A stretch of DNA of 64,000 bases from Cupriavidus sp. 2SB (GCF_005503625.1 NZ_SCMX01000018.1:1-64000), one strand, 5' to 3'. Counted from the first letter of the stretch, positions 8,890 through 18,472 are shown. A program made the numbers and translations. The notes: generated by a model from the sequence alone, not told the origin.

Positions 8890-10473
8890 ATGGAAAATCT
8901 GGATCTGGAGGCGACCATCGCCTGGACCCATGCAATTGGGTCCAACCTGAACGTGGAAGGGGTCGTGCGATCCTTTCTGCTGGCCGCCATGCAACGGTTT
9001 CGGGCACGGCAAGTGGGCATGTTCTTCTGCGACCCCGTTGGCGGACATTTCCTGCCGGAAGCCCGCATCTTGTCGGCAAACGGACAGGAGCGGCTCCCCA
9101 TTGGGGCCGACCGCCTCCCGCTGGCCTTGGCAAGCGACGTCCTCCAGACCACGCAAGGCTCGTCGCAGGTGGCTGTTCCCACCGATCCCTCGCTGGTTTG
9201 CCTGCCTGCCGAAACCGCCGGCAATGTCGTGGCGGTTGTGTTTGTCGATCGACCCAACGCACTGACACCGGCGGAGCAAGCCGAATTCCGTTTCCTCGCC
9301 TCGCTCGCTGCCACGTCGCTGCACAATGCCCGGGTCCACGAGGCGGCAGCGCGGCAATCGCATGTCCGCGAGGTGCTCAACACCAACATTCTCGGCATCG
9401 TCGTCTGGGAGCGCGGCGGCAGGATTCTGGAAGCCAACGAAGCCTTCATGAAGATCGTCGGCTATGCCGGCCATGAGAGTTCGTTGCCGGCTTCGCTGGA
9501 TGCCTTGACGCCCGACGAATGGAAGCCGGTCATTCGCAATCGGGAAGCGCAGTTCAGCGGTGGTGGCGTGCTTCCCCCCCTGGAACGCGAGTTCTTCCGC
9601 CGCGATGGCAGCCGCGCGCCGGTGCTGGTGACCGCCACGCGTCTCGATGAGGAATCGCTGCAACGCGTGACCTTCGTGCTGGACCTTTCGGAAAGAAGGC
9701 GAGCGGAAGAGGATCTTGAAAACGCCCGGGCCGAACTTGCCCACGTCTCCAAGGTCACCGCACTGACCGCGCTCGCAGGGTCGATCGCGCACGAGATCAA
9801 CCAGCCGCTCATGGCCATCGTGGCGTATGGCAGCGCGGCCATCCGCTGGCTGAACAAGGAAACGCCCAATGTCGATGAAGCGCGCGACTCCATCGAGCGC
9901 CTGGTGCTGGAAGGCCACCGCGCCGGCGCCATCATCCTGGGCATCCTCTCCCTCTTGAAGAAGCACGCGGAGAGAACGGAGCCGCTGGACCTGAATGCCC
10001 TCGTGAAAACCACGGTCCAGATCTTCCAGCCCGATGCCGTGCGGTCGAAAGTCCGCATCCAGCTCGACCTCGCCGCACAGCTTCCGCAGATCGTCGGCGA
10101 CAAGCTGCAGCTCCAGCAGTTGATCGGCAACCTGGTGGTGAATGGGCTGGAGGCCATGGCGGGCCTGACGCCCGACGCAAGGTTGCTTTCCATTTGCTCC
10201 GCGCAGCGGGGAGACTGGGTGGAGGTTTCCGTTCGCGATTCCGGCAAGGGGCTGGGCGCGGAAGCCACGGAGCGCATCTTCGAGCCGCTCTTCACCACCA
10301 AGGAGGAAGGACTCGGCATGGGGCTGAGCGTCTGCAAGCTGATTGTCGAGGCGCACGCCGGGCGACTGTGGGTCAGTCGCGACGAAGCCGGCCACACTGC
10401 TTTCCGGTTTGCCTTGCCGGTCATGTCGCCGCTGCATTTGCCCCCGATGACCGATACGGCATCGACGAAATAA
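8890..10473 (+). CDS. Soluble GAF-PAS sensor histidine kinase
   Basis: A 527-residue cytoplasmic kinase. An N-terminal GAF domain (about 5-150) is followed by a PAS domain (about 155-275, with NILGIVVWERGGRILEANEA). HisKA has His301 in AGSIAHEINQPLMAI, and the HATPase has DSGKGLG and GLGMGLSVCKLI. There is no membrane segment and no receiver. The kinase core resembles that of the giant hybrid at 20222 (shared IAHEINQPLM). The start at 8890 has a weak Shine-Dalgarno. A palindromic element and a TATAGT box lie upstream. The oxalate decarboxylase gene follows after about 115 bases on the same strand. Confidence 0.92.
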   Translation: MENLDLEATIAWTHAIGSNLNVEGVVRSFLLAAMQRFRARQVGMFFCDPVGGHFLPEARILSANGQERLPIGADRLPLALASDVLQTTQGSSQVAVPTDPSLVCLPAETAGNVVAVVFVDRPNALTPAEQAEFRFLASLAATSLHNARVHEAAARQSHVREVLNTNILGIVVWERGGRILEANEAFMKIVGYAGHESSLPASLDALTPDEWKPVIRNREAQFSGGGVLPPLEREFFRRDGSRAPVLVTATRLDEESLQRVTFVLDLSERRRAEEDLENARAELAHVSKVTALTALAGSIAHEINQPLMAIVAYGSAAIRWLNKETPNVDEARDSIERLVLEGHRAGAIILGILSLLKKHAERTEPLDLNALVKTTVQIFQPDAVRSKVRIQLDLAAQLPQIVGDKLQLQQLIGNLVVNGLEAMAGLTPDARLLSICSAQRGDWVEVSVRDSGKGLGAEATERIFEPLFTTKEEGLGMGLSVCKLIVEAHAGRLWVSRDEAGHTAFRFALPVMSPLHLPPMTDTASTK

Positions 10474-10589
10474 GCGGGCATTCCCAAAGCCGCACCTGGC
10501 GTCATCGGCTCACGATGGATGCGATTCGAAACGAAACAGCAAGCCCCCGCCGTTCGATCGATCCCCTTCATCGATACAGGAGCCGCATC

Positions 10590-11810
10590 ATGGCCAATAA
10601 CGCCAGCAACGCCGATAACGCCAATAACGCCAGTAACGCCGAATACGCAGGTAACACCGACAACGCGATCGTCCAGCCCGTCCGGGGCACCCGAGGCGCC
10701 ACCGATCCCGGCCCGCGCAATGTCGCACTGGATCTGCAGAACCCCGACATCCTCATGCCGCCGGACACCGACAACGGGTCCATCCCCAACCTGAAGTTCC
10801 CGTTTGCGATGGCCCACAACCGCCTGGAAGATGGCGGATGGGCGCGCGAAGTTACCGTGCGCGAACTGCCCATCGCCAAGTCGATGGCGGGCGTGAACAT
10901 GCGCCTCGATGCCGGCGTGGTGCGCGAACTGCATTGGCACAAGGAAGCCGAGTGGGCCTACATCCTGCAAGGCAACGTGCGGCTCACCGTGGTGGACTCG
11001 GACTACAGCGTGGTGGTTGACGATCTGAAACCGGGCGACGTATGGCTCATTCCCACCGGCATCCCGCACTCGATCCAGGGACTGGAAGGCGGTTGCGAAT
11101 TCCTGCTGGTGTTCGACGACGGCAACTTCTCGGAAAACGAGACGCTGCTGATCACCGAGTTCATGGCGCACACGCCGCCGAGCGTGCTGGCGAAGAACTT
11201 CGGCATCGATGCCGAGCACTTTGCCAACATTCCCAAATCCGAGAAGTACATCTTCCGCCAGCCAGTACCCGAGCCGCTCGACGTGGTGCTGCAGCAACTG
11301 CCCGACCGTCCGCCCGCGCTGGCCTACACGTGGCATGCATCGGAGCATGCCCCGGCGCACTACGAGGGCGGCTCCGTCAAGACCATCGATTCGCGCGATT
11401 TCCCCGCCACCACGCTGTCGGCGCTCATCATCGAACTGGAGCCGGGCGGCCTGCGAGAACTGCACTGGCACCCCGATGCCGACGAGTGGCAGTACTACCT
11501 CGAAGGCGAGGCCCGCATGACGGTGTTCGACGCCACGTCGAAAGCACGCACGTTCAACTTCCAGGCCGGCGATGTGGGCTTCGTGCCACGCACGATGGGG
11601 CACTACATCGAGAACATCGGCACCACGACGATGCGGGTGATCAACGTGTTCAACAGCAAGCATTGCACCGACATCTCGCTGAACCAGTGGATGGCGTTGA
11701 CACCGCCTGCGCTGGTGCAGGGTCACCTTGACCTGGATGACGTGGCGATGGCCTCACTGCGACGCGATCGCCGGCCCGTGGTGCCGGGCACGCCGCCAGA
11801 CAAGGACTGA
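10590..11810 (+). CDS. oxdC: Bicupin oxalate decarboxylase
   Basis: A 406-residue two-cupin enzyme that converts oxalate to formate and CO2 with manganese. The first cupin has ELHWHKEAEW and IPTGIPHSIQG. The second has ELHWHPDADEW and VPRTMGHYIENIG, so both HxH-E-H metal sites are complete. The lid segment reads FSENETLL; a Glu in a SENST-type lid marks decarboxylases rather than oxidases. AGGAG nine bases before the ATG at 10590 sets the start. The first 26 residues are an odd A-x-N tripeptide repeat (see 10593). A strong terminator follows at 11851. Consuming protons would help acid tolerance, as with hdeA. There is no secretion signal, so it should be cytoplasmic. Confidence 0.93.
   Translation: MANNASNADNANNASNAEYAGNTDNAIVQPVRGTRGATDPGPRNVALDLQNPDILMPPDTDNGSIPNLKFPFAMAHNRLEDGGWAREVTVRELPIAKSMAGVNMRLDAGVVRELHWHKEAEWAYILQGNVRLTVVDSDYSVVVDDLKPGDVWLIPTGIPHSIQGLEGGCEFLLVFDDGNFSENETLLITEFMAHTPPSVLAKNFGIDAEHFANIPKSEKYIFRQPVPEPLDVVLQQLPDRPPALAYTWHASEHAPAHYEGGSVKTIDSRDFPATTLSALIIELEPGGLRELHWHPDADEWQYYLEGEARMTVFDATSKARTFNFQAGDVGFVPRTMGHYIENIGTTTMRVINVFNSKHCTDISLNQWMALTPPALVQGHLDLDDVAMASLRRDRRPVVPGTPPDKD
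10593..10664 (+). repeat. Eight 9-bp units encoding A-x-N tripeptides at the OxdC N-terminus
   Basis: The codons after the ATG read A-N-N, A-S-N, A-D-N, A-N-N, A-S-N, A-E-Y, A-G-N, T-D-N. The first five 9-bp units all fit GCC-xxx-AAC, and the last three have decayed. This is a coding microsatellite that could change length in frame. Confidence 0.85.
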
Positions 11811-11850
11811 TCGCACCTCCACATCGCGTATCGAGCATGACCTGTCGATG

Positions 11851-11878
11851 AAACGTCCGCCCTGGTGGCGGACGTTTT
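11851..11878 (+). terminator. Rho-independent terminator after oxdC
   Basis: AAACGTCCGCC, a 5-base loop, and GGCGGACGTTT form a perfect 11-bp stem. The right arm ends in a run of four T. It lies 40 bases after the oxdC stop codon. Confidence 0.85.
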
Positions 11879-11958
11879 GCTTCTGGAGCGTGCGCAACGA
11901 AAACCCGTTCCCGATGCCGGAAGCACGCCACCGATGGAATCCGTATTCTGGGGTCTAT

Positions 11959-11998
11959 CACCACCGCACCACCACACCACCACACCACCATCACACAA
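11959..11998 (+). repeat. CAC/CCA-rich simple tract upstream of the hydrolase gene
   Basis: The sequence is almost entirely CAC and CCA trinucleotides on the plus strand for 40 bases, ending just before the Shine-Dalgarno of the gene at 12008. It would form an unstructured, C/A-rich 5' leader and could be length-variable. Confidence 0.7.
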
Positions 11999-12007
11999 GG
12001 ACACATC

Positions 12008-12829
12008 ATGAGCTACATCACCACGCAGGATGGCACCCGTCTCTTCTACAAGGACTGGGGCACTGGCCGCCCGGTTGTCTTCTCCCACGGCTGGCCGCTC
12101 GACGCCGACGCCTGGGACGCCCAGATGCTGTTCCTGGTGCAGAAGGGCTTCCGCGTCATCGCCCACGACCGTCGCGGCCACGGCCGTTCGGACCAGCCTG
12201 CGCAAGGCAACGACATGGATACCTACGCCGATGACCTGGCTGCCGTGTTGAATGCGCTCGACATCAAGGAGGCCACGCTGGTGGGCCACTCCACCGGCGG
12301 CGGCGAAGTGGCGCATTACATCGGTCGCCACGGCACCGCACGCGTGGCCAAGGCAGTGCTGATCGGCGCGGTGCCGCCGATCATGATCAAGACGGAAAAG
12401 AACCCGGGCGGCCTGCCGCTGGAAGTGTTCGATGGTATCCGCGCGGGCGTGGCCGGCAACCGTTCGCAGTTCTACAAGGAACTGGCGCTGCCGTTCTTCG
12501 GCTTCAACCGTCCGGGCGCAAAGGTCAGCCAGGGTACGATCGATACGTTCTGGGCACAGGGCATGCTGGGCGGCGTTCTGGCTCACTACCTGTGCGTGAA
12601 GGAATTCTCGGAAGTGGACTACACCGAGGACCTGAAGAAAATGACCATCCCCACGCTGATCCTGCATGGCGACGATGACCAGATCGTGCCGATCGACGAT
12701 GCGGGCCGACTGTCGGTCAAGATCGCGCCCAATGCGACGCTAAAGGTCATTCCCGGTGCGCCGCATGGCATGTGCTTCACGCGTGCCGATGAAATCAATG
12801 CGGAGCTGCTGGCGTTCCTGAACGCTTGA
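12008..12829 (+). CDS. Alpha/beta hydrolase of the cofactor-free haloperoxidase/esterase type
   Basis: A 273-residue cytoplasmic alpha/beta hydrolase. The oxyanion HGW motif ([11 protein letters not shown]), the nucleophile elbow GHSTGGGE, the acid in HGDDDQIVP and the His in PGAPHGMC complete the triad. The closest named group is the non-haem chloroperoxidase family, whose members often act as esterases or perhydrolases. Annotated peroxidase activity is therefore uncertain. AAGGACACATC before the ATG is a good start signal. It stands alone between two strong terminators (11851 and 12841). Confidence 0.9.
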   Translation: MSYITTQDGTRLFYKDWGTGRPVVFSHGWPLDADAWDAQMLFLVQKGFRVIAHDRRGHGRSDQPAQGNDMDTYADDLAAVLNALDIKEATLVGHSTGGGEVAHYIGRHGTARVAKAVLIGAVPPIMIKTEKNPGGLPLEVFDGIRAGVAGNRSQFYKELALPFFGFNRPGAKVSQGTIDTFWAQGMLGGVLAHYLCVKEFSEVDYTEDLKKMTIPTLILHGDDDQIVPIDDAGRLSVKIAPNATLKVIPGAPHGMCFTRADEINAELLAFLNA

Positions 12830-12840
12830 GTATCGCCACG

Positions 12841-12881
12841 GCGGGAGATGCGGGCATCGTTGAAATGCCCGCATCTCCCGC
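12841..12881. terminator. Bidirectional 17-bp hairpin between convergent genes
   Basis: A perfect 17-bp inverted repeat begins GCGGGAGATGCGGGCAT and has a 7-base loop. It lies between the stop codons of the hydrolase (plus) and the response regulator (minus). It should block read-through from both sides even without a strong T run. Confidence 0.75.
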
Positions 12882-12906
12882 GCTTGCGTTCTTACTGTTT
12901 GGCGCG

Positions 12907-13551
12907 TTACTTCGGTTCCACCGCGCACAGTCCAAGCTGCTGCGCCTGGAGCACGAGTTCCGCAAAATTCCTGGCGTTCATCTTCCTCATCACGTTGCCG
13001 CGATGAATCTTCACGGTGACTTCGCTGATGCCCAGTTCAGCGGCAATCTGCTTGTTGAGCAGACCGGTTGCCGCATAACCCAGCACCTGGCTCTCGCGCG
13101 CAGTCAGCGTCTTGTAGCATGCCGCGATCTGCAACTGCTTTTCCCGTCCGGCGCGGATCGTGCGATGCTTGTCCAGCGAGCCATTGATCGCATCCAGCAA
13201 GTCCTGGTCGCGAATCGGTTTCGGCAGGAAATCGTGCGCCCCCGCCTTCATCGCCGTAACGCTCATGGCGATGTCGCCAAAGCCGGTCATGAAGACGATC
13301 GGCGCATCGACATCGAGCGCCGCCAGCTTGGATTGCAGGTCCAGTCCGCTCTGCCCGCGCAACCGCACATCGAGCAGGATGCACGTGGGTACGTCCGGAA
13401 AGCGGAACGACAGCAACTCGGTTGCCGACTCGAACAGCGCCACTTCGAAGCCCACCGACCTGAGCAGGTTGTCCAGGCTCTTGCGAAGCGGCTCATCATC
13501 ATCCACGACCAGTATCAGACCTGGACCCTGTTCCACTTCATCAAGTTTCAT
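12907..13551 (-). CDS. FixJ/NarL-type response regulator
   Basis: A 214-residue two-domain regulator. The receiver (1-120) has LILVVDDDE, the phosphoacceptor Asp in CILLDVRL, FMTGFGD and the Lys in FLPKPIRD. The C-terminal LuxR HTH reads LTARESQVLGYAATGLLNKQIAAELGISEVTVKIHRGNVMRKM. The start at 13551 is preferred: an earlier in-frame start at 13623 would overlap the upstream gene and add residues with no homology. It lies 37 bases downstream of a paralogous regulator at 13589 on the same strand, so the two are probably co-transcribed. The likely input is from the soluble kinases nearby. Confidence 0.92.
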   Translation of the reverse strand: MKLDEVEQGPGLILVVDDDEPLRKSLDNLLRSVGFEVALFESATELLSFRFPDVPTCILLDVRLRGQSGLDLQSKLAALDVDAPIVFMTGFGDIAMSVTAMKAGAHDFLPKPIRDQDLLDAINGSLDKHRTIRAGREKQLQIAACYKTLTARESQVLGYAATGLLNKQIAAELGISEVTVKIHRGNVMRKMNARNFAELVLQAQQLGLCAVEPK

Positions 13552-13588
13552 GTCACCCACCGTTGGCTCCGATTGGCTGGAGCATTGT

Positions 13589-14248
13589 TTAACTGCCGTT
13601 ACCGCGCCGTGCCGCAAGGCCAAGTTCCCGGCCCATGATCACCAGATCGGCAAACGTCTGCGCCTGCATCTTCCGCATCGCCTCCCGGCGATGGATCTTC
13701 ACGGTGGCGTCGCTGATGTTGAGCTGGTCCGCGATCTGCTTGTTGAGAAGCCCCCCAACGGCCAGTTGCATGACTTCTTTCTGCCTCTCGCTCATCGCTT
13801 CGAAGCGATCCTTCAGGGAGTGGCTGAGCGATTGCCCCAGCCGCCGTGAGCCGTCCACTTCCAGCGCGGCATTGACCGCATCGAGCAACTGCTGGTCCCG
13901 GAATGGCTTGGTGATGAAATCGACGGCGCCCGCCTTCATGGCCGCCACGGTCATCGGGACATCACCAAATCCAGTGATGAAGATGATGCCCGCGCTCTTG
14001 CCCTGGGCCTTCAGTTGCGTCTGCAAATCCAGGCCGCTGGTGCCCTTCAGACGGACGTCCAGGATGATGCAGGTCGGCACATCGGGCAGAGGAAATGCCA
14101 GCAACTGATCCGCCGACATGAATGTTCGGACATTCATATCCACCGAACGAAACAGGCTTGTCAGCGAGTCCCTCACGACCTCGTCATCGTCCACGACGAC
14201 GACGAGCGCCTGCGCCCTGGTGTCGCGCGTGTCTGCGGCATTGTCCAT
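13589..14248 (-). CDS. FixJ/NarL-type response regulator (paralogue)
   Basis: A 219-residue regulator closely related to its downstream neighbour. The receiver has VVVVDDDEVVRDSL, the Asp in CIILDVRLKG, FITGFGDVP and the Lys in FITKPFRD. The LuxR HTH reads LLNKQIADQLNISDATVKIHRREAMRKM. Start 14248 is chosen because GGGGGAAG lies six bases upstream; a longer version to 14281 adds only Met/Gly-rich residues. It follows the giant kinase at 14430 on the same strand after about 180 bases, so kinase-regulator pairing is plausible. The two regulators share HTH recognition residues, so they may read similar DNA sites. Confidence 0.92.
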   Translation of the reverse strand: MDNAADTRDTRAQALVVVVDDDEVVRDSLTSLFRSVDMNVRTFMSADQLLAFPLPDVPTCIILDVRLKGTSGLDLQTQLKAQGKSAGIIFITGFGDVPMTVAAMKAGAVDFITKPFRDQQLLDAVNAALEVDGSRRLGQSLSHSLKDRFEAMSERQKEVMQLAVGGLLNKQIADQLNISDATVKIHRREAMRKMQAQTFADLVIMGRELGLAARRGNGS

Positions 14249-14429
14249 CGCACTTCCCCCTGTCATGCCCATCATTGCCATCAGGCAGCGGCATGCACCG
14301 GACGGGACGACGACAATGCCCCATTCAGATGCCTGCCACTGCGGCGGGCCTTGCCGCCGTAGCTTTGCAACAGACTCCCGGTCTGTCTGGCGGCGAGACT
14401 ACAGCACTTCCGGGCGGGCCGAAAGTTAG

Positions 14430-17400
14430 CTAAAAGTGGTATTGCTCCGGCGCGTTCCCGGCGGATGCCGCCGGGAGACAGACGAAGAAAACGCAACCTG
14501 TGCGGTCTCCCGCGTGTTGTTCCAGCCAGATCCGGCCACCATGCGCGTCGACAATCGAGCGGCATATCGACAACCCCATGCCCAGGCCCTCCGCGCGCGT
14601 GGTGAAGAACGCATCGAAGAGCCGATCGACCGCACTGTCCGGGATGCCGGGACCGCTGTCCTCGATGCGAATCAGCACGTCATTCTCCCCGGACCGGCTG
14701 GTTGCCAGCCGCAGGTTCCTGGAGCGCGTATGCGGCAGCGTGGCCATGGCCTGGATGGCATTGACCGCGAGGTTGATGATGACCTGCTGGAGCTGGATAC
14801 GGTCGCCACGCACGGGCGGCACCGCATCCTCGCCGTGCACGGATATGTCCACGTGCTGGGCGTTGGCCTGAAACTGCACGAGCGTCACGGACTCCCGCAC
14901 CAGTGCGTTCACGTCAAGCTCCGTGAACCGGCCCGTATCCTTCGTGGCCAGGTCGCGGACGCGCTGGATGATTTCCCCCGCCCGGACCCCCTCGTTGATG
15001 ATCTTCCGGATGTTGGCGGTGACTTCCTCGACATTGGGCGGCTGGCGATCCAGCCACCTCAGCGACGCATCACCGTATGTCAGGATGCCCGCCAGCGGCT
15101 GCCCTACTTCATGCGCGATGGAAGCCGCCATCTCGCCCAGACTGGTCACCCGCGATACGTGTGCGAGTTCCACCTGCATTTTCTGCCGGTCTGCATTCTC
15201 TGCCAGCAGCCGGCTATAGAGCCTTCCGTTCTCGATCGCCATCGCGGCCTGCGCGGCCAGCATGGTCAGCAAGGCCGAGCGGCCCGGTGTGAACGCACCG
15301 GAGATCTGGTTGTTCTCCAGATAGAGCAGGCCAATCGGATTCGACTGTTTCTGAAGCAGGAGGCACGCGACGGACCGCACATTGCGGCGACGAATGTCAT
15401 CGTCGTAGGAGAACACGGGATGATGGCGCGCATCATTGATGAAGAGATCGCTTCCATCGGCCAATGCGTACGCCAGTATCGCCCTGTTGTACGCCACGTC
15501 GTCGCTGGCCCGGGAGACAACGATCTCCTGCTCCCTGAGCCGCGCGGCGCCCACAGCCACAGTACGGCCGTCTTCCTGCAGCAGCAACACACCGCTCTCT
15601 GCGGCACCATGGCGCAACGTGTTCGTCAGCAACTGAGCGAACAGCCTTTCGAGATCGACCTCCCCGACCAGCGCCTGGCTGGCGTGGATGACCGCCTCGA
15701 TATCCAGCATGGCCAGCGTTCCGTGAAGGTGCGTGCCTGTCGTCACGGCTTCCGGCCGCTGGCGCATCGCGCCCTGGCCCGCCCCCTCCTTCAGCCATGA
15801 CTTGCGAAGGTAACGCACGACACCATCGGCACCCCACGTGCGATACACCTCGCACGCCTTCTCGACATACATGCCACCCACGCTGTCGAGACCACTATCG
15901 AAGCAGCATCTGGCGGCCAGGTTGTAGGCCAGGGCCTCGTCCTGCAGATGACCATCCAGCGCCGAGACACTTGCCGCCGCTTCATACAGCCGCAGCGCCC
16001 CCATTTGGCGACCCTGCCTGCGTTCGTGTTCCGCTTCGATCAGTCGCTGCTTGCCGCCGAAATTCCTCGGGGCGTGGGCGGCGTACTCGTCTACACGCGC
16101 ACGATGCGCGTCGAATGCCGCGCATGCCAGCGTGCGCAACGACGCCTTGCCCGCCGCGCCGACGGAATCGGCGAGCGCTCCGGCGACGAGCGCGCCATAG
16201 ACATGGAAGTCCACCACCTCGGGAAAATATGCGGCGGTCCATTCCAGCGGCGCCGCATGATTCCTGGCCTCCCAGGCGGCGTCGTAGTCGCCGGCCAGAA
16301 ACTTGGCCTGGAGCTTTCTGACCCAGTAGCAGAACGCTGCCACGGACAGCGAGCGATCACCGGCGATGCGCTGCTCGAACTCGCGCCGGCGGGACTCGAT
16401 CGGGATAATCTCTCCGAAATCCCGTCCGCGCCCGTTGAGCGTGTCGATGAAACCGCTTTGCGTCAGCAGGATGTCGACCACCCGACGCAGCCCGATCTCC
16501 CGCGCGAACGTAAGGCCCAAGTCGATCTCGCGGCGAATCTCGTGCAGCGGCACGCTGCTCGCCAGCATGTTCGACACGATCTGGTTGCGACTATAGGCCG
16601 CGAAGTTGACATCTCCCTCCCGCCTGCCTTCCTCATAGGCCGTGCTGACGTATTCCAGTCCCTCCGCGTAAGGACGCGTCCACGGCAACAGCAAGGCACC
16701 GAAGCACATGTTCACCTTGGGCCTGAACGGGCTGGACAACTCTCCGCGCGAGAGTTCCACTCCCGCCAGGCCAAGCTGGTAACCGGTCTCATACCGTCCC
16801 GTGCGCGGCCCCATGACCATGCCGAGGTGCACATAGGCGATGCACGACGATGGCGCGTTGCCACGCTCGATGCTGAGCATCGTCATCCAGGCGGGCACAA
16901 GATCGCGCAGATGCCGGCTCATGAAGGATGCTGGCGACATCAGTTCGGCCAGCACGCTCATGGCCGCACGGCAACCCTCGTCCTGCATCGCCGGCAAGGC
17001 CAGCAGCTTTCGTGTGCCATCGTGATCGAATCCCGAGATCAGCCGCGCGTAGAGGCTGTCGATCTGCGCGTCGATATCCGCGTCTGGCACCAGACCGAAG
17101 CGGGCAAGATAGGCCAGTCCAAGCGCAACCGCTTCGTTCGAGGCATCCAGCGCCGTATGCACCGCGATCTGCAACCGGACCACCTCGGCCAGGCGCACCA
17201 GATCGCTGCAGTGCGCGGCGAGGTCCTGGAGCCGTTGCCGCGCCGTATCGGCCTCACCCGTCCTGAAATCGCACTCCGCCAACCCCAGGTGAATCGCGAA
17301 GGCGGTCTCCGGGTCGCTGCTCAGGGAGAGCCCTGCGGAGAAGACGGTGCGCGCGGCCGAGTAAGCCGAGCGGTGCAGTGCATTCCGACCCAGCGCCAGG

Positions 17401-18281
17401 CAATCCTTTGCAGTCTGCGGACCGGTCTCGACCGCACGGGATGCGTGCAGGCGTTTGCTGGAGATACGTGCATGCGTGATCCATTCATCCAGGCAGCACT
17501 GGAGTTCGTCATGCAACGTCCGGGCATCCTGAAAGCGGTCGTCCGGTGTCTTGTTGAGCAGTTTCAACACGATGCCGGAGAGCCTTGGCGGGATTTCGGT
17601 GACATACCCCGCCGGATCTGGCGGACGCATCGCCAGATGCGCATGCAACCATTCGGCCGGCGTCGAGGCGTCGAACGGCAGCACGCCGGTGAGCAACTGG
17701 AAGAAGATGACACCCAGCGAATACAGATCCGCGCGCCCATCCACTTCGTGCGTGGTGCGCCCGGTCTGCTCCGGCGCCAGATAGGCCAGAGTGCCAACCA
17801 TGTGCGCCATCTCGGTTGCGCTGTAGGGCTCGGACATGCGCTGCGCAATGCCGAAGCCGGTGATGTACGCCTGCCCGCCCTGCCTTACCAGCAGGTGGGA
17901 GGGCGTGATGTCCCGATGCAGGATGCCGGCGGCGTGCATCCGGTGAATGGCGGACGACAGCGATACCGCCAGGGGCAGGAACTCTTCGAGCGAAAGCTTC
18001 TGGCCCAGCTTCCGTTTCAGCGGATAGCCGCCGGGATCGCGCAGCAGCAATGCTGGCTGACCCGAGAAGCGGGTCAACGCGACGGGCACTGCCGCCCAGT
18101 CAGGCGACAGTTGGGAACGGAGCTGCAGTTCGCGTGCGAGCCGCCTCTCCTGTGCAAGCACAGGAAGCGCGGGATTCGCCACGGCGATCAGCAGCGCTTC
18201 GGCATCGTTGCCAAAGCCTCGCAACAACCAGCTCTCACCTTCGAGCAGATAACTGATCGTGTTGTCGTCCAGCGGGGTCAT
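14430..18281 (-). CDS. Pseudokinase-TPR-GAF-histidine kinase hybrid lacking the AAA domain
   Basis: A 1283-residue soluble protein. Residues 1-270 have a Ser/Thr kinase fold, but HRDITPSH replaces HRDxKxxN, GFG (142-144) replaces DFG, and no VAIK lysine is seen; APE is kept (169-171). It is probably a pseudokinase. Helical TPR-like sequence (about 300-850), a GAF domain (about 860-1020), HisKA (His1057 in AASIAHEVGQPL) and HATPase (EDSGPGIP, GLGMGLSICRS) follow. The relative at 20222 has an AAA ATPase between kinase and TPR regions; this one does not. It lies upstream of two FixJ-type regulator genes on the same strand. The start at 18281 has a weak Shine-Dalgarno. Confidence 0.9.
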   Translation of the reverse strand: MTPLDDNTISYLLEGESWLLRGFGNDAEALLIAVANPALPVLAQERRLARELQLRSQLSPDWAAVPVALTRFSGQPALLLRDPGGYPLKRKLGQKLSLEEFLPLAVSLSSAIHRMHAAGILHRDITPSHLLVRQGGQAYITGFGIAQRMSEPYSATEMAHMVGTLAYLAPEQTGRTTHEVDGRADLYSLGVIFFQLLTGVLPFDASTPAEWLHAHLAMRPPDPAGYVTEIPPRLSGIVLKLLNKTPDDRFQDARTLHDELQCCLDEWITHARISSKRLHASRAVETGPQTAKDCLALGRNALHRSAYSAARTVFSAGLSLSSDPETAFAIHLGLAECDFRTGEADTARQRLQDLAAHCSDLVRLAEVVRLQIAVHTALDASNEAVALGLAYLARFGLVPDADIDAQIDSLYARLISGFDHDGTRKLLALPAMQDEGCRAAMSVLAELMSPASFMSRHLRDLVPAWMTMLSIERGNAPSSCIAYVHLGMVMGPRTGRYETGYQLGLAGVELSRGELSSPFRPKVNMCFGALLLPWTRPYAEGLEYVSTAYEEGRREGDVNFAAYSRNQIVSNMLASSVPLHEIRREIDLGLTFAREIGLRRVVDILLTQSGFIDTLNGRGRDFGEIIPIESRRREFEQRIAGDRSLSVAAFCYWVRKLQAKFLAGDYDAAWEARNHAAPLEWTAAYFPEVVDFHVYGALVAGALADSVGAAGKASLRTLACAAFDAHRARVDEYAAHAPRNFGGKQRLIEAEHERRQGRQMGALRLYEAAASVSALDGHLQDEALAYNLAARCCFDSGLDSVGGMYVEKACEVYRTWGADGVVRYLRKSWLKEGAGQGAMRQRPEAVTTGTHLHGTLAMLDIEAVIHASQALVGEVDLERLFAQLLTNTLRHGAAESGVLLLQEDGRTVAVGAARLREQEIVVSRASDDVAYNRAILAYALADGSDLFINDARHHPVFSYDDDIRRRNVRSVACLLLQKQSNPIGLLYLENNQISGAFTPGRSALLTMLAAQAAMAIENGRLYSRLLAENADRQKMQVELAHVSRVTSLGEMAASIAHEVGQPLAGILTYGDASLRWLDRQPPNVEEVTANIRKIINEGVRAGEIIQRVRDLATKDTGRFTELDVNALVRESVTLVQFQANAQHVDISVHGEDAVPPVRGDRIQLQQVIINLAVNAIQAMATLPHTRSRNLRLATSRSGENDVLIRIEDSGPGIPDSAVDRLFDAFFTTRAEGLGMGLSICRSIVDAHGGRIWLEQHAGDRTGCVFFVCLPAASAGNAPEQYHF

Positions 18282-18472
18282 GAAATTGGCTTGGAAATCC
18301 GGACCTCATGGAGATTCGCAGGGTTGGCCAGGCGCCGGTTCGGCGCCGCAGTCCGTCGGGCGAGGTCAGGTCGGGGAACACCGGGTACCACGGATACATA
18401 CCGCAGTATTATGGTCAGCGCTCCGCGGCTCGCCTACTATCTCATCGTGTTAGATCGCCCCGGAAACCATCC

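Noticed and set aside
9462-11726. 754-codon minus-strand frame opposite the kinase and oxdC genes
   Set aside because: It spans two convincing plus-strand genes and their intergenic region and has no homology pattern.
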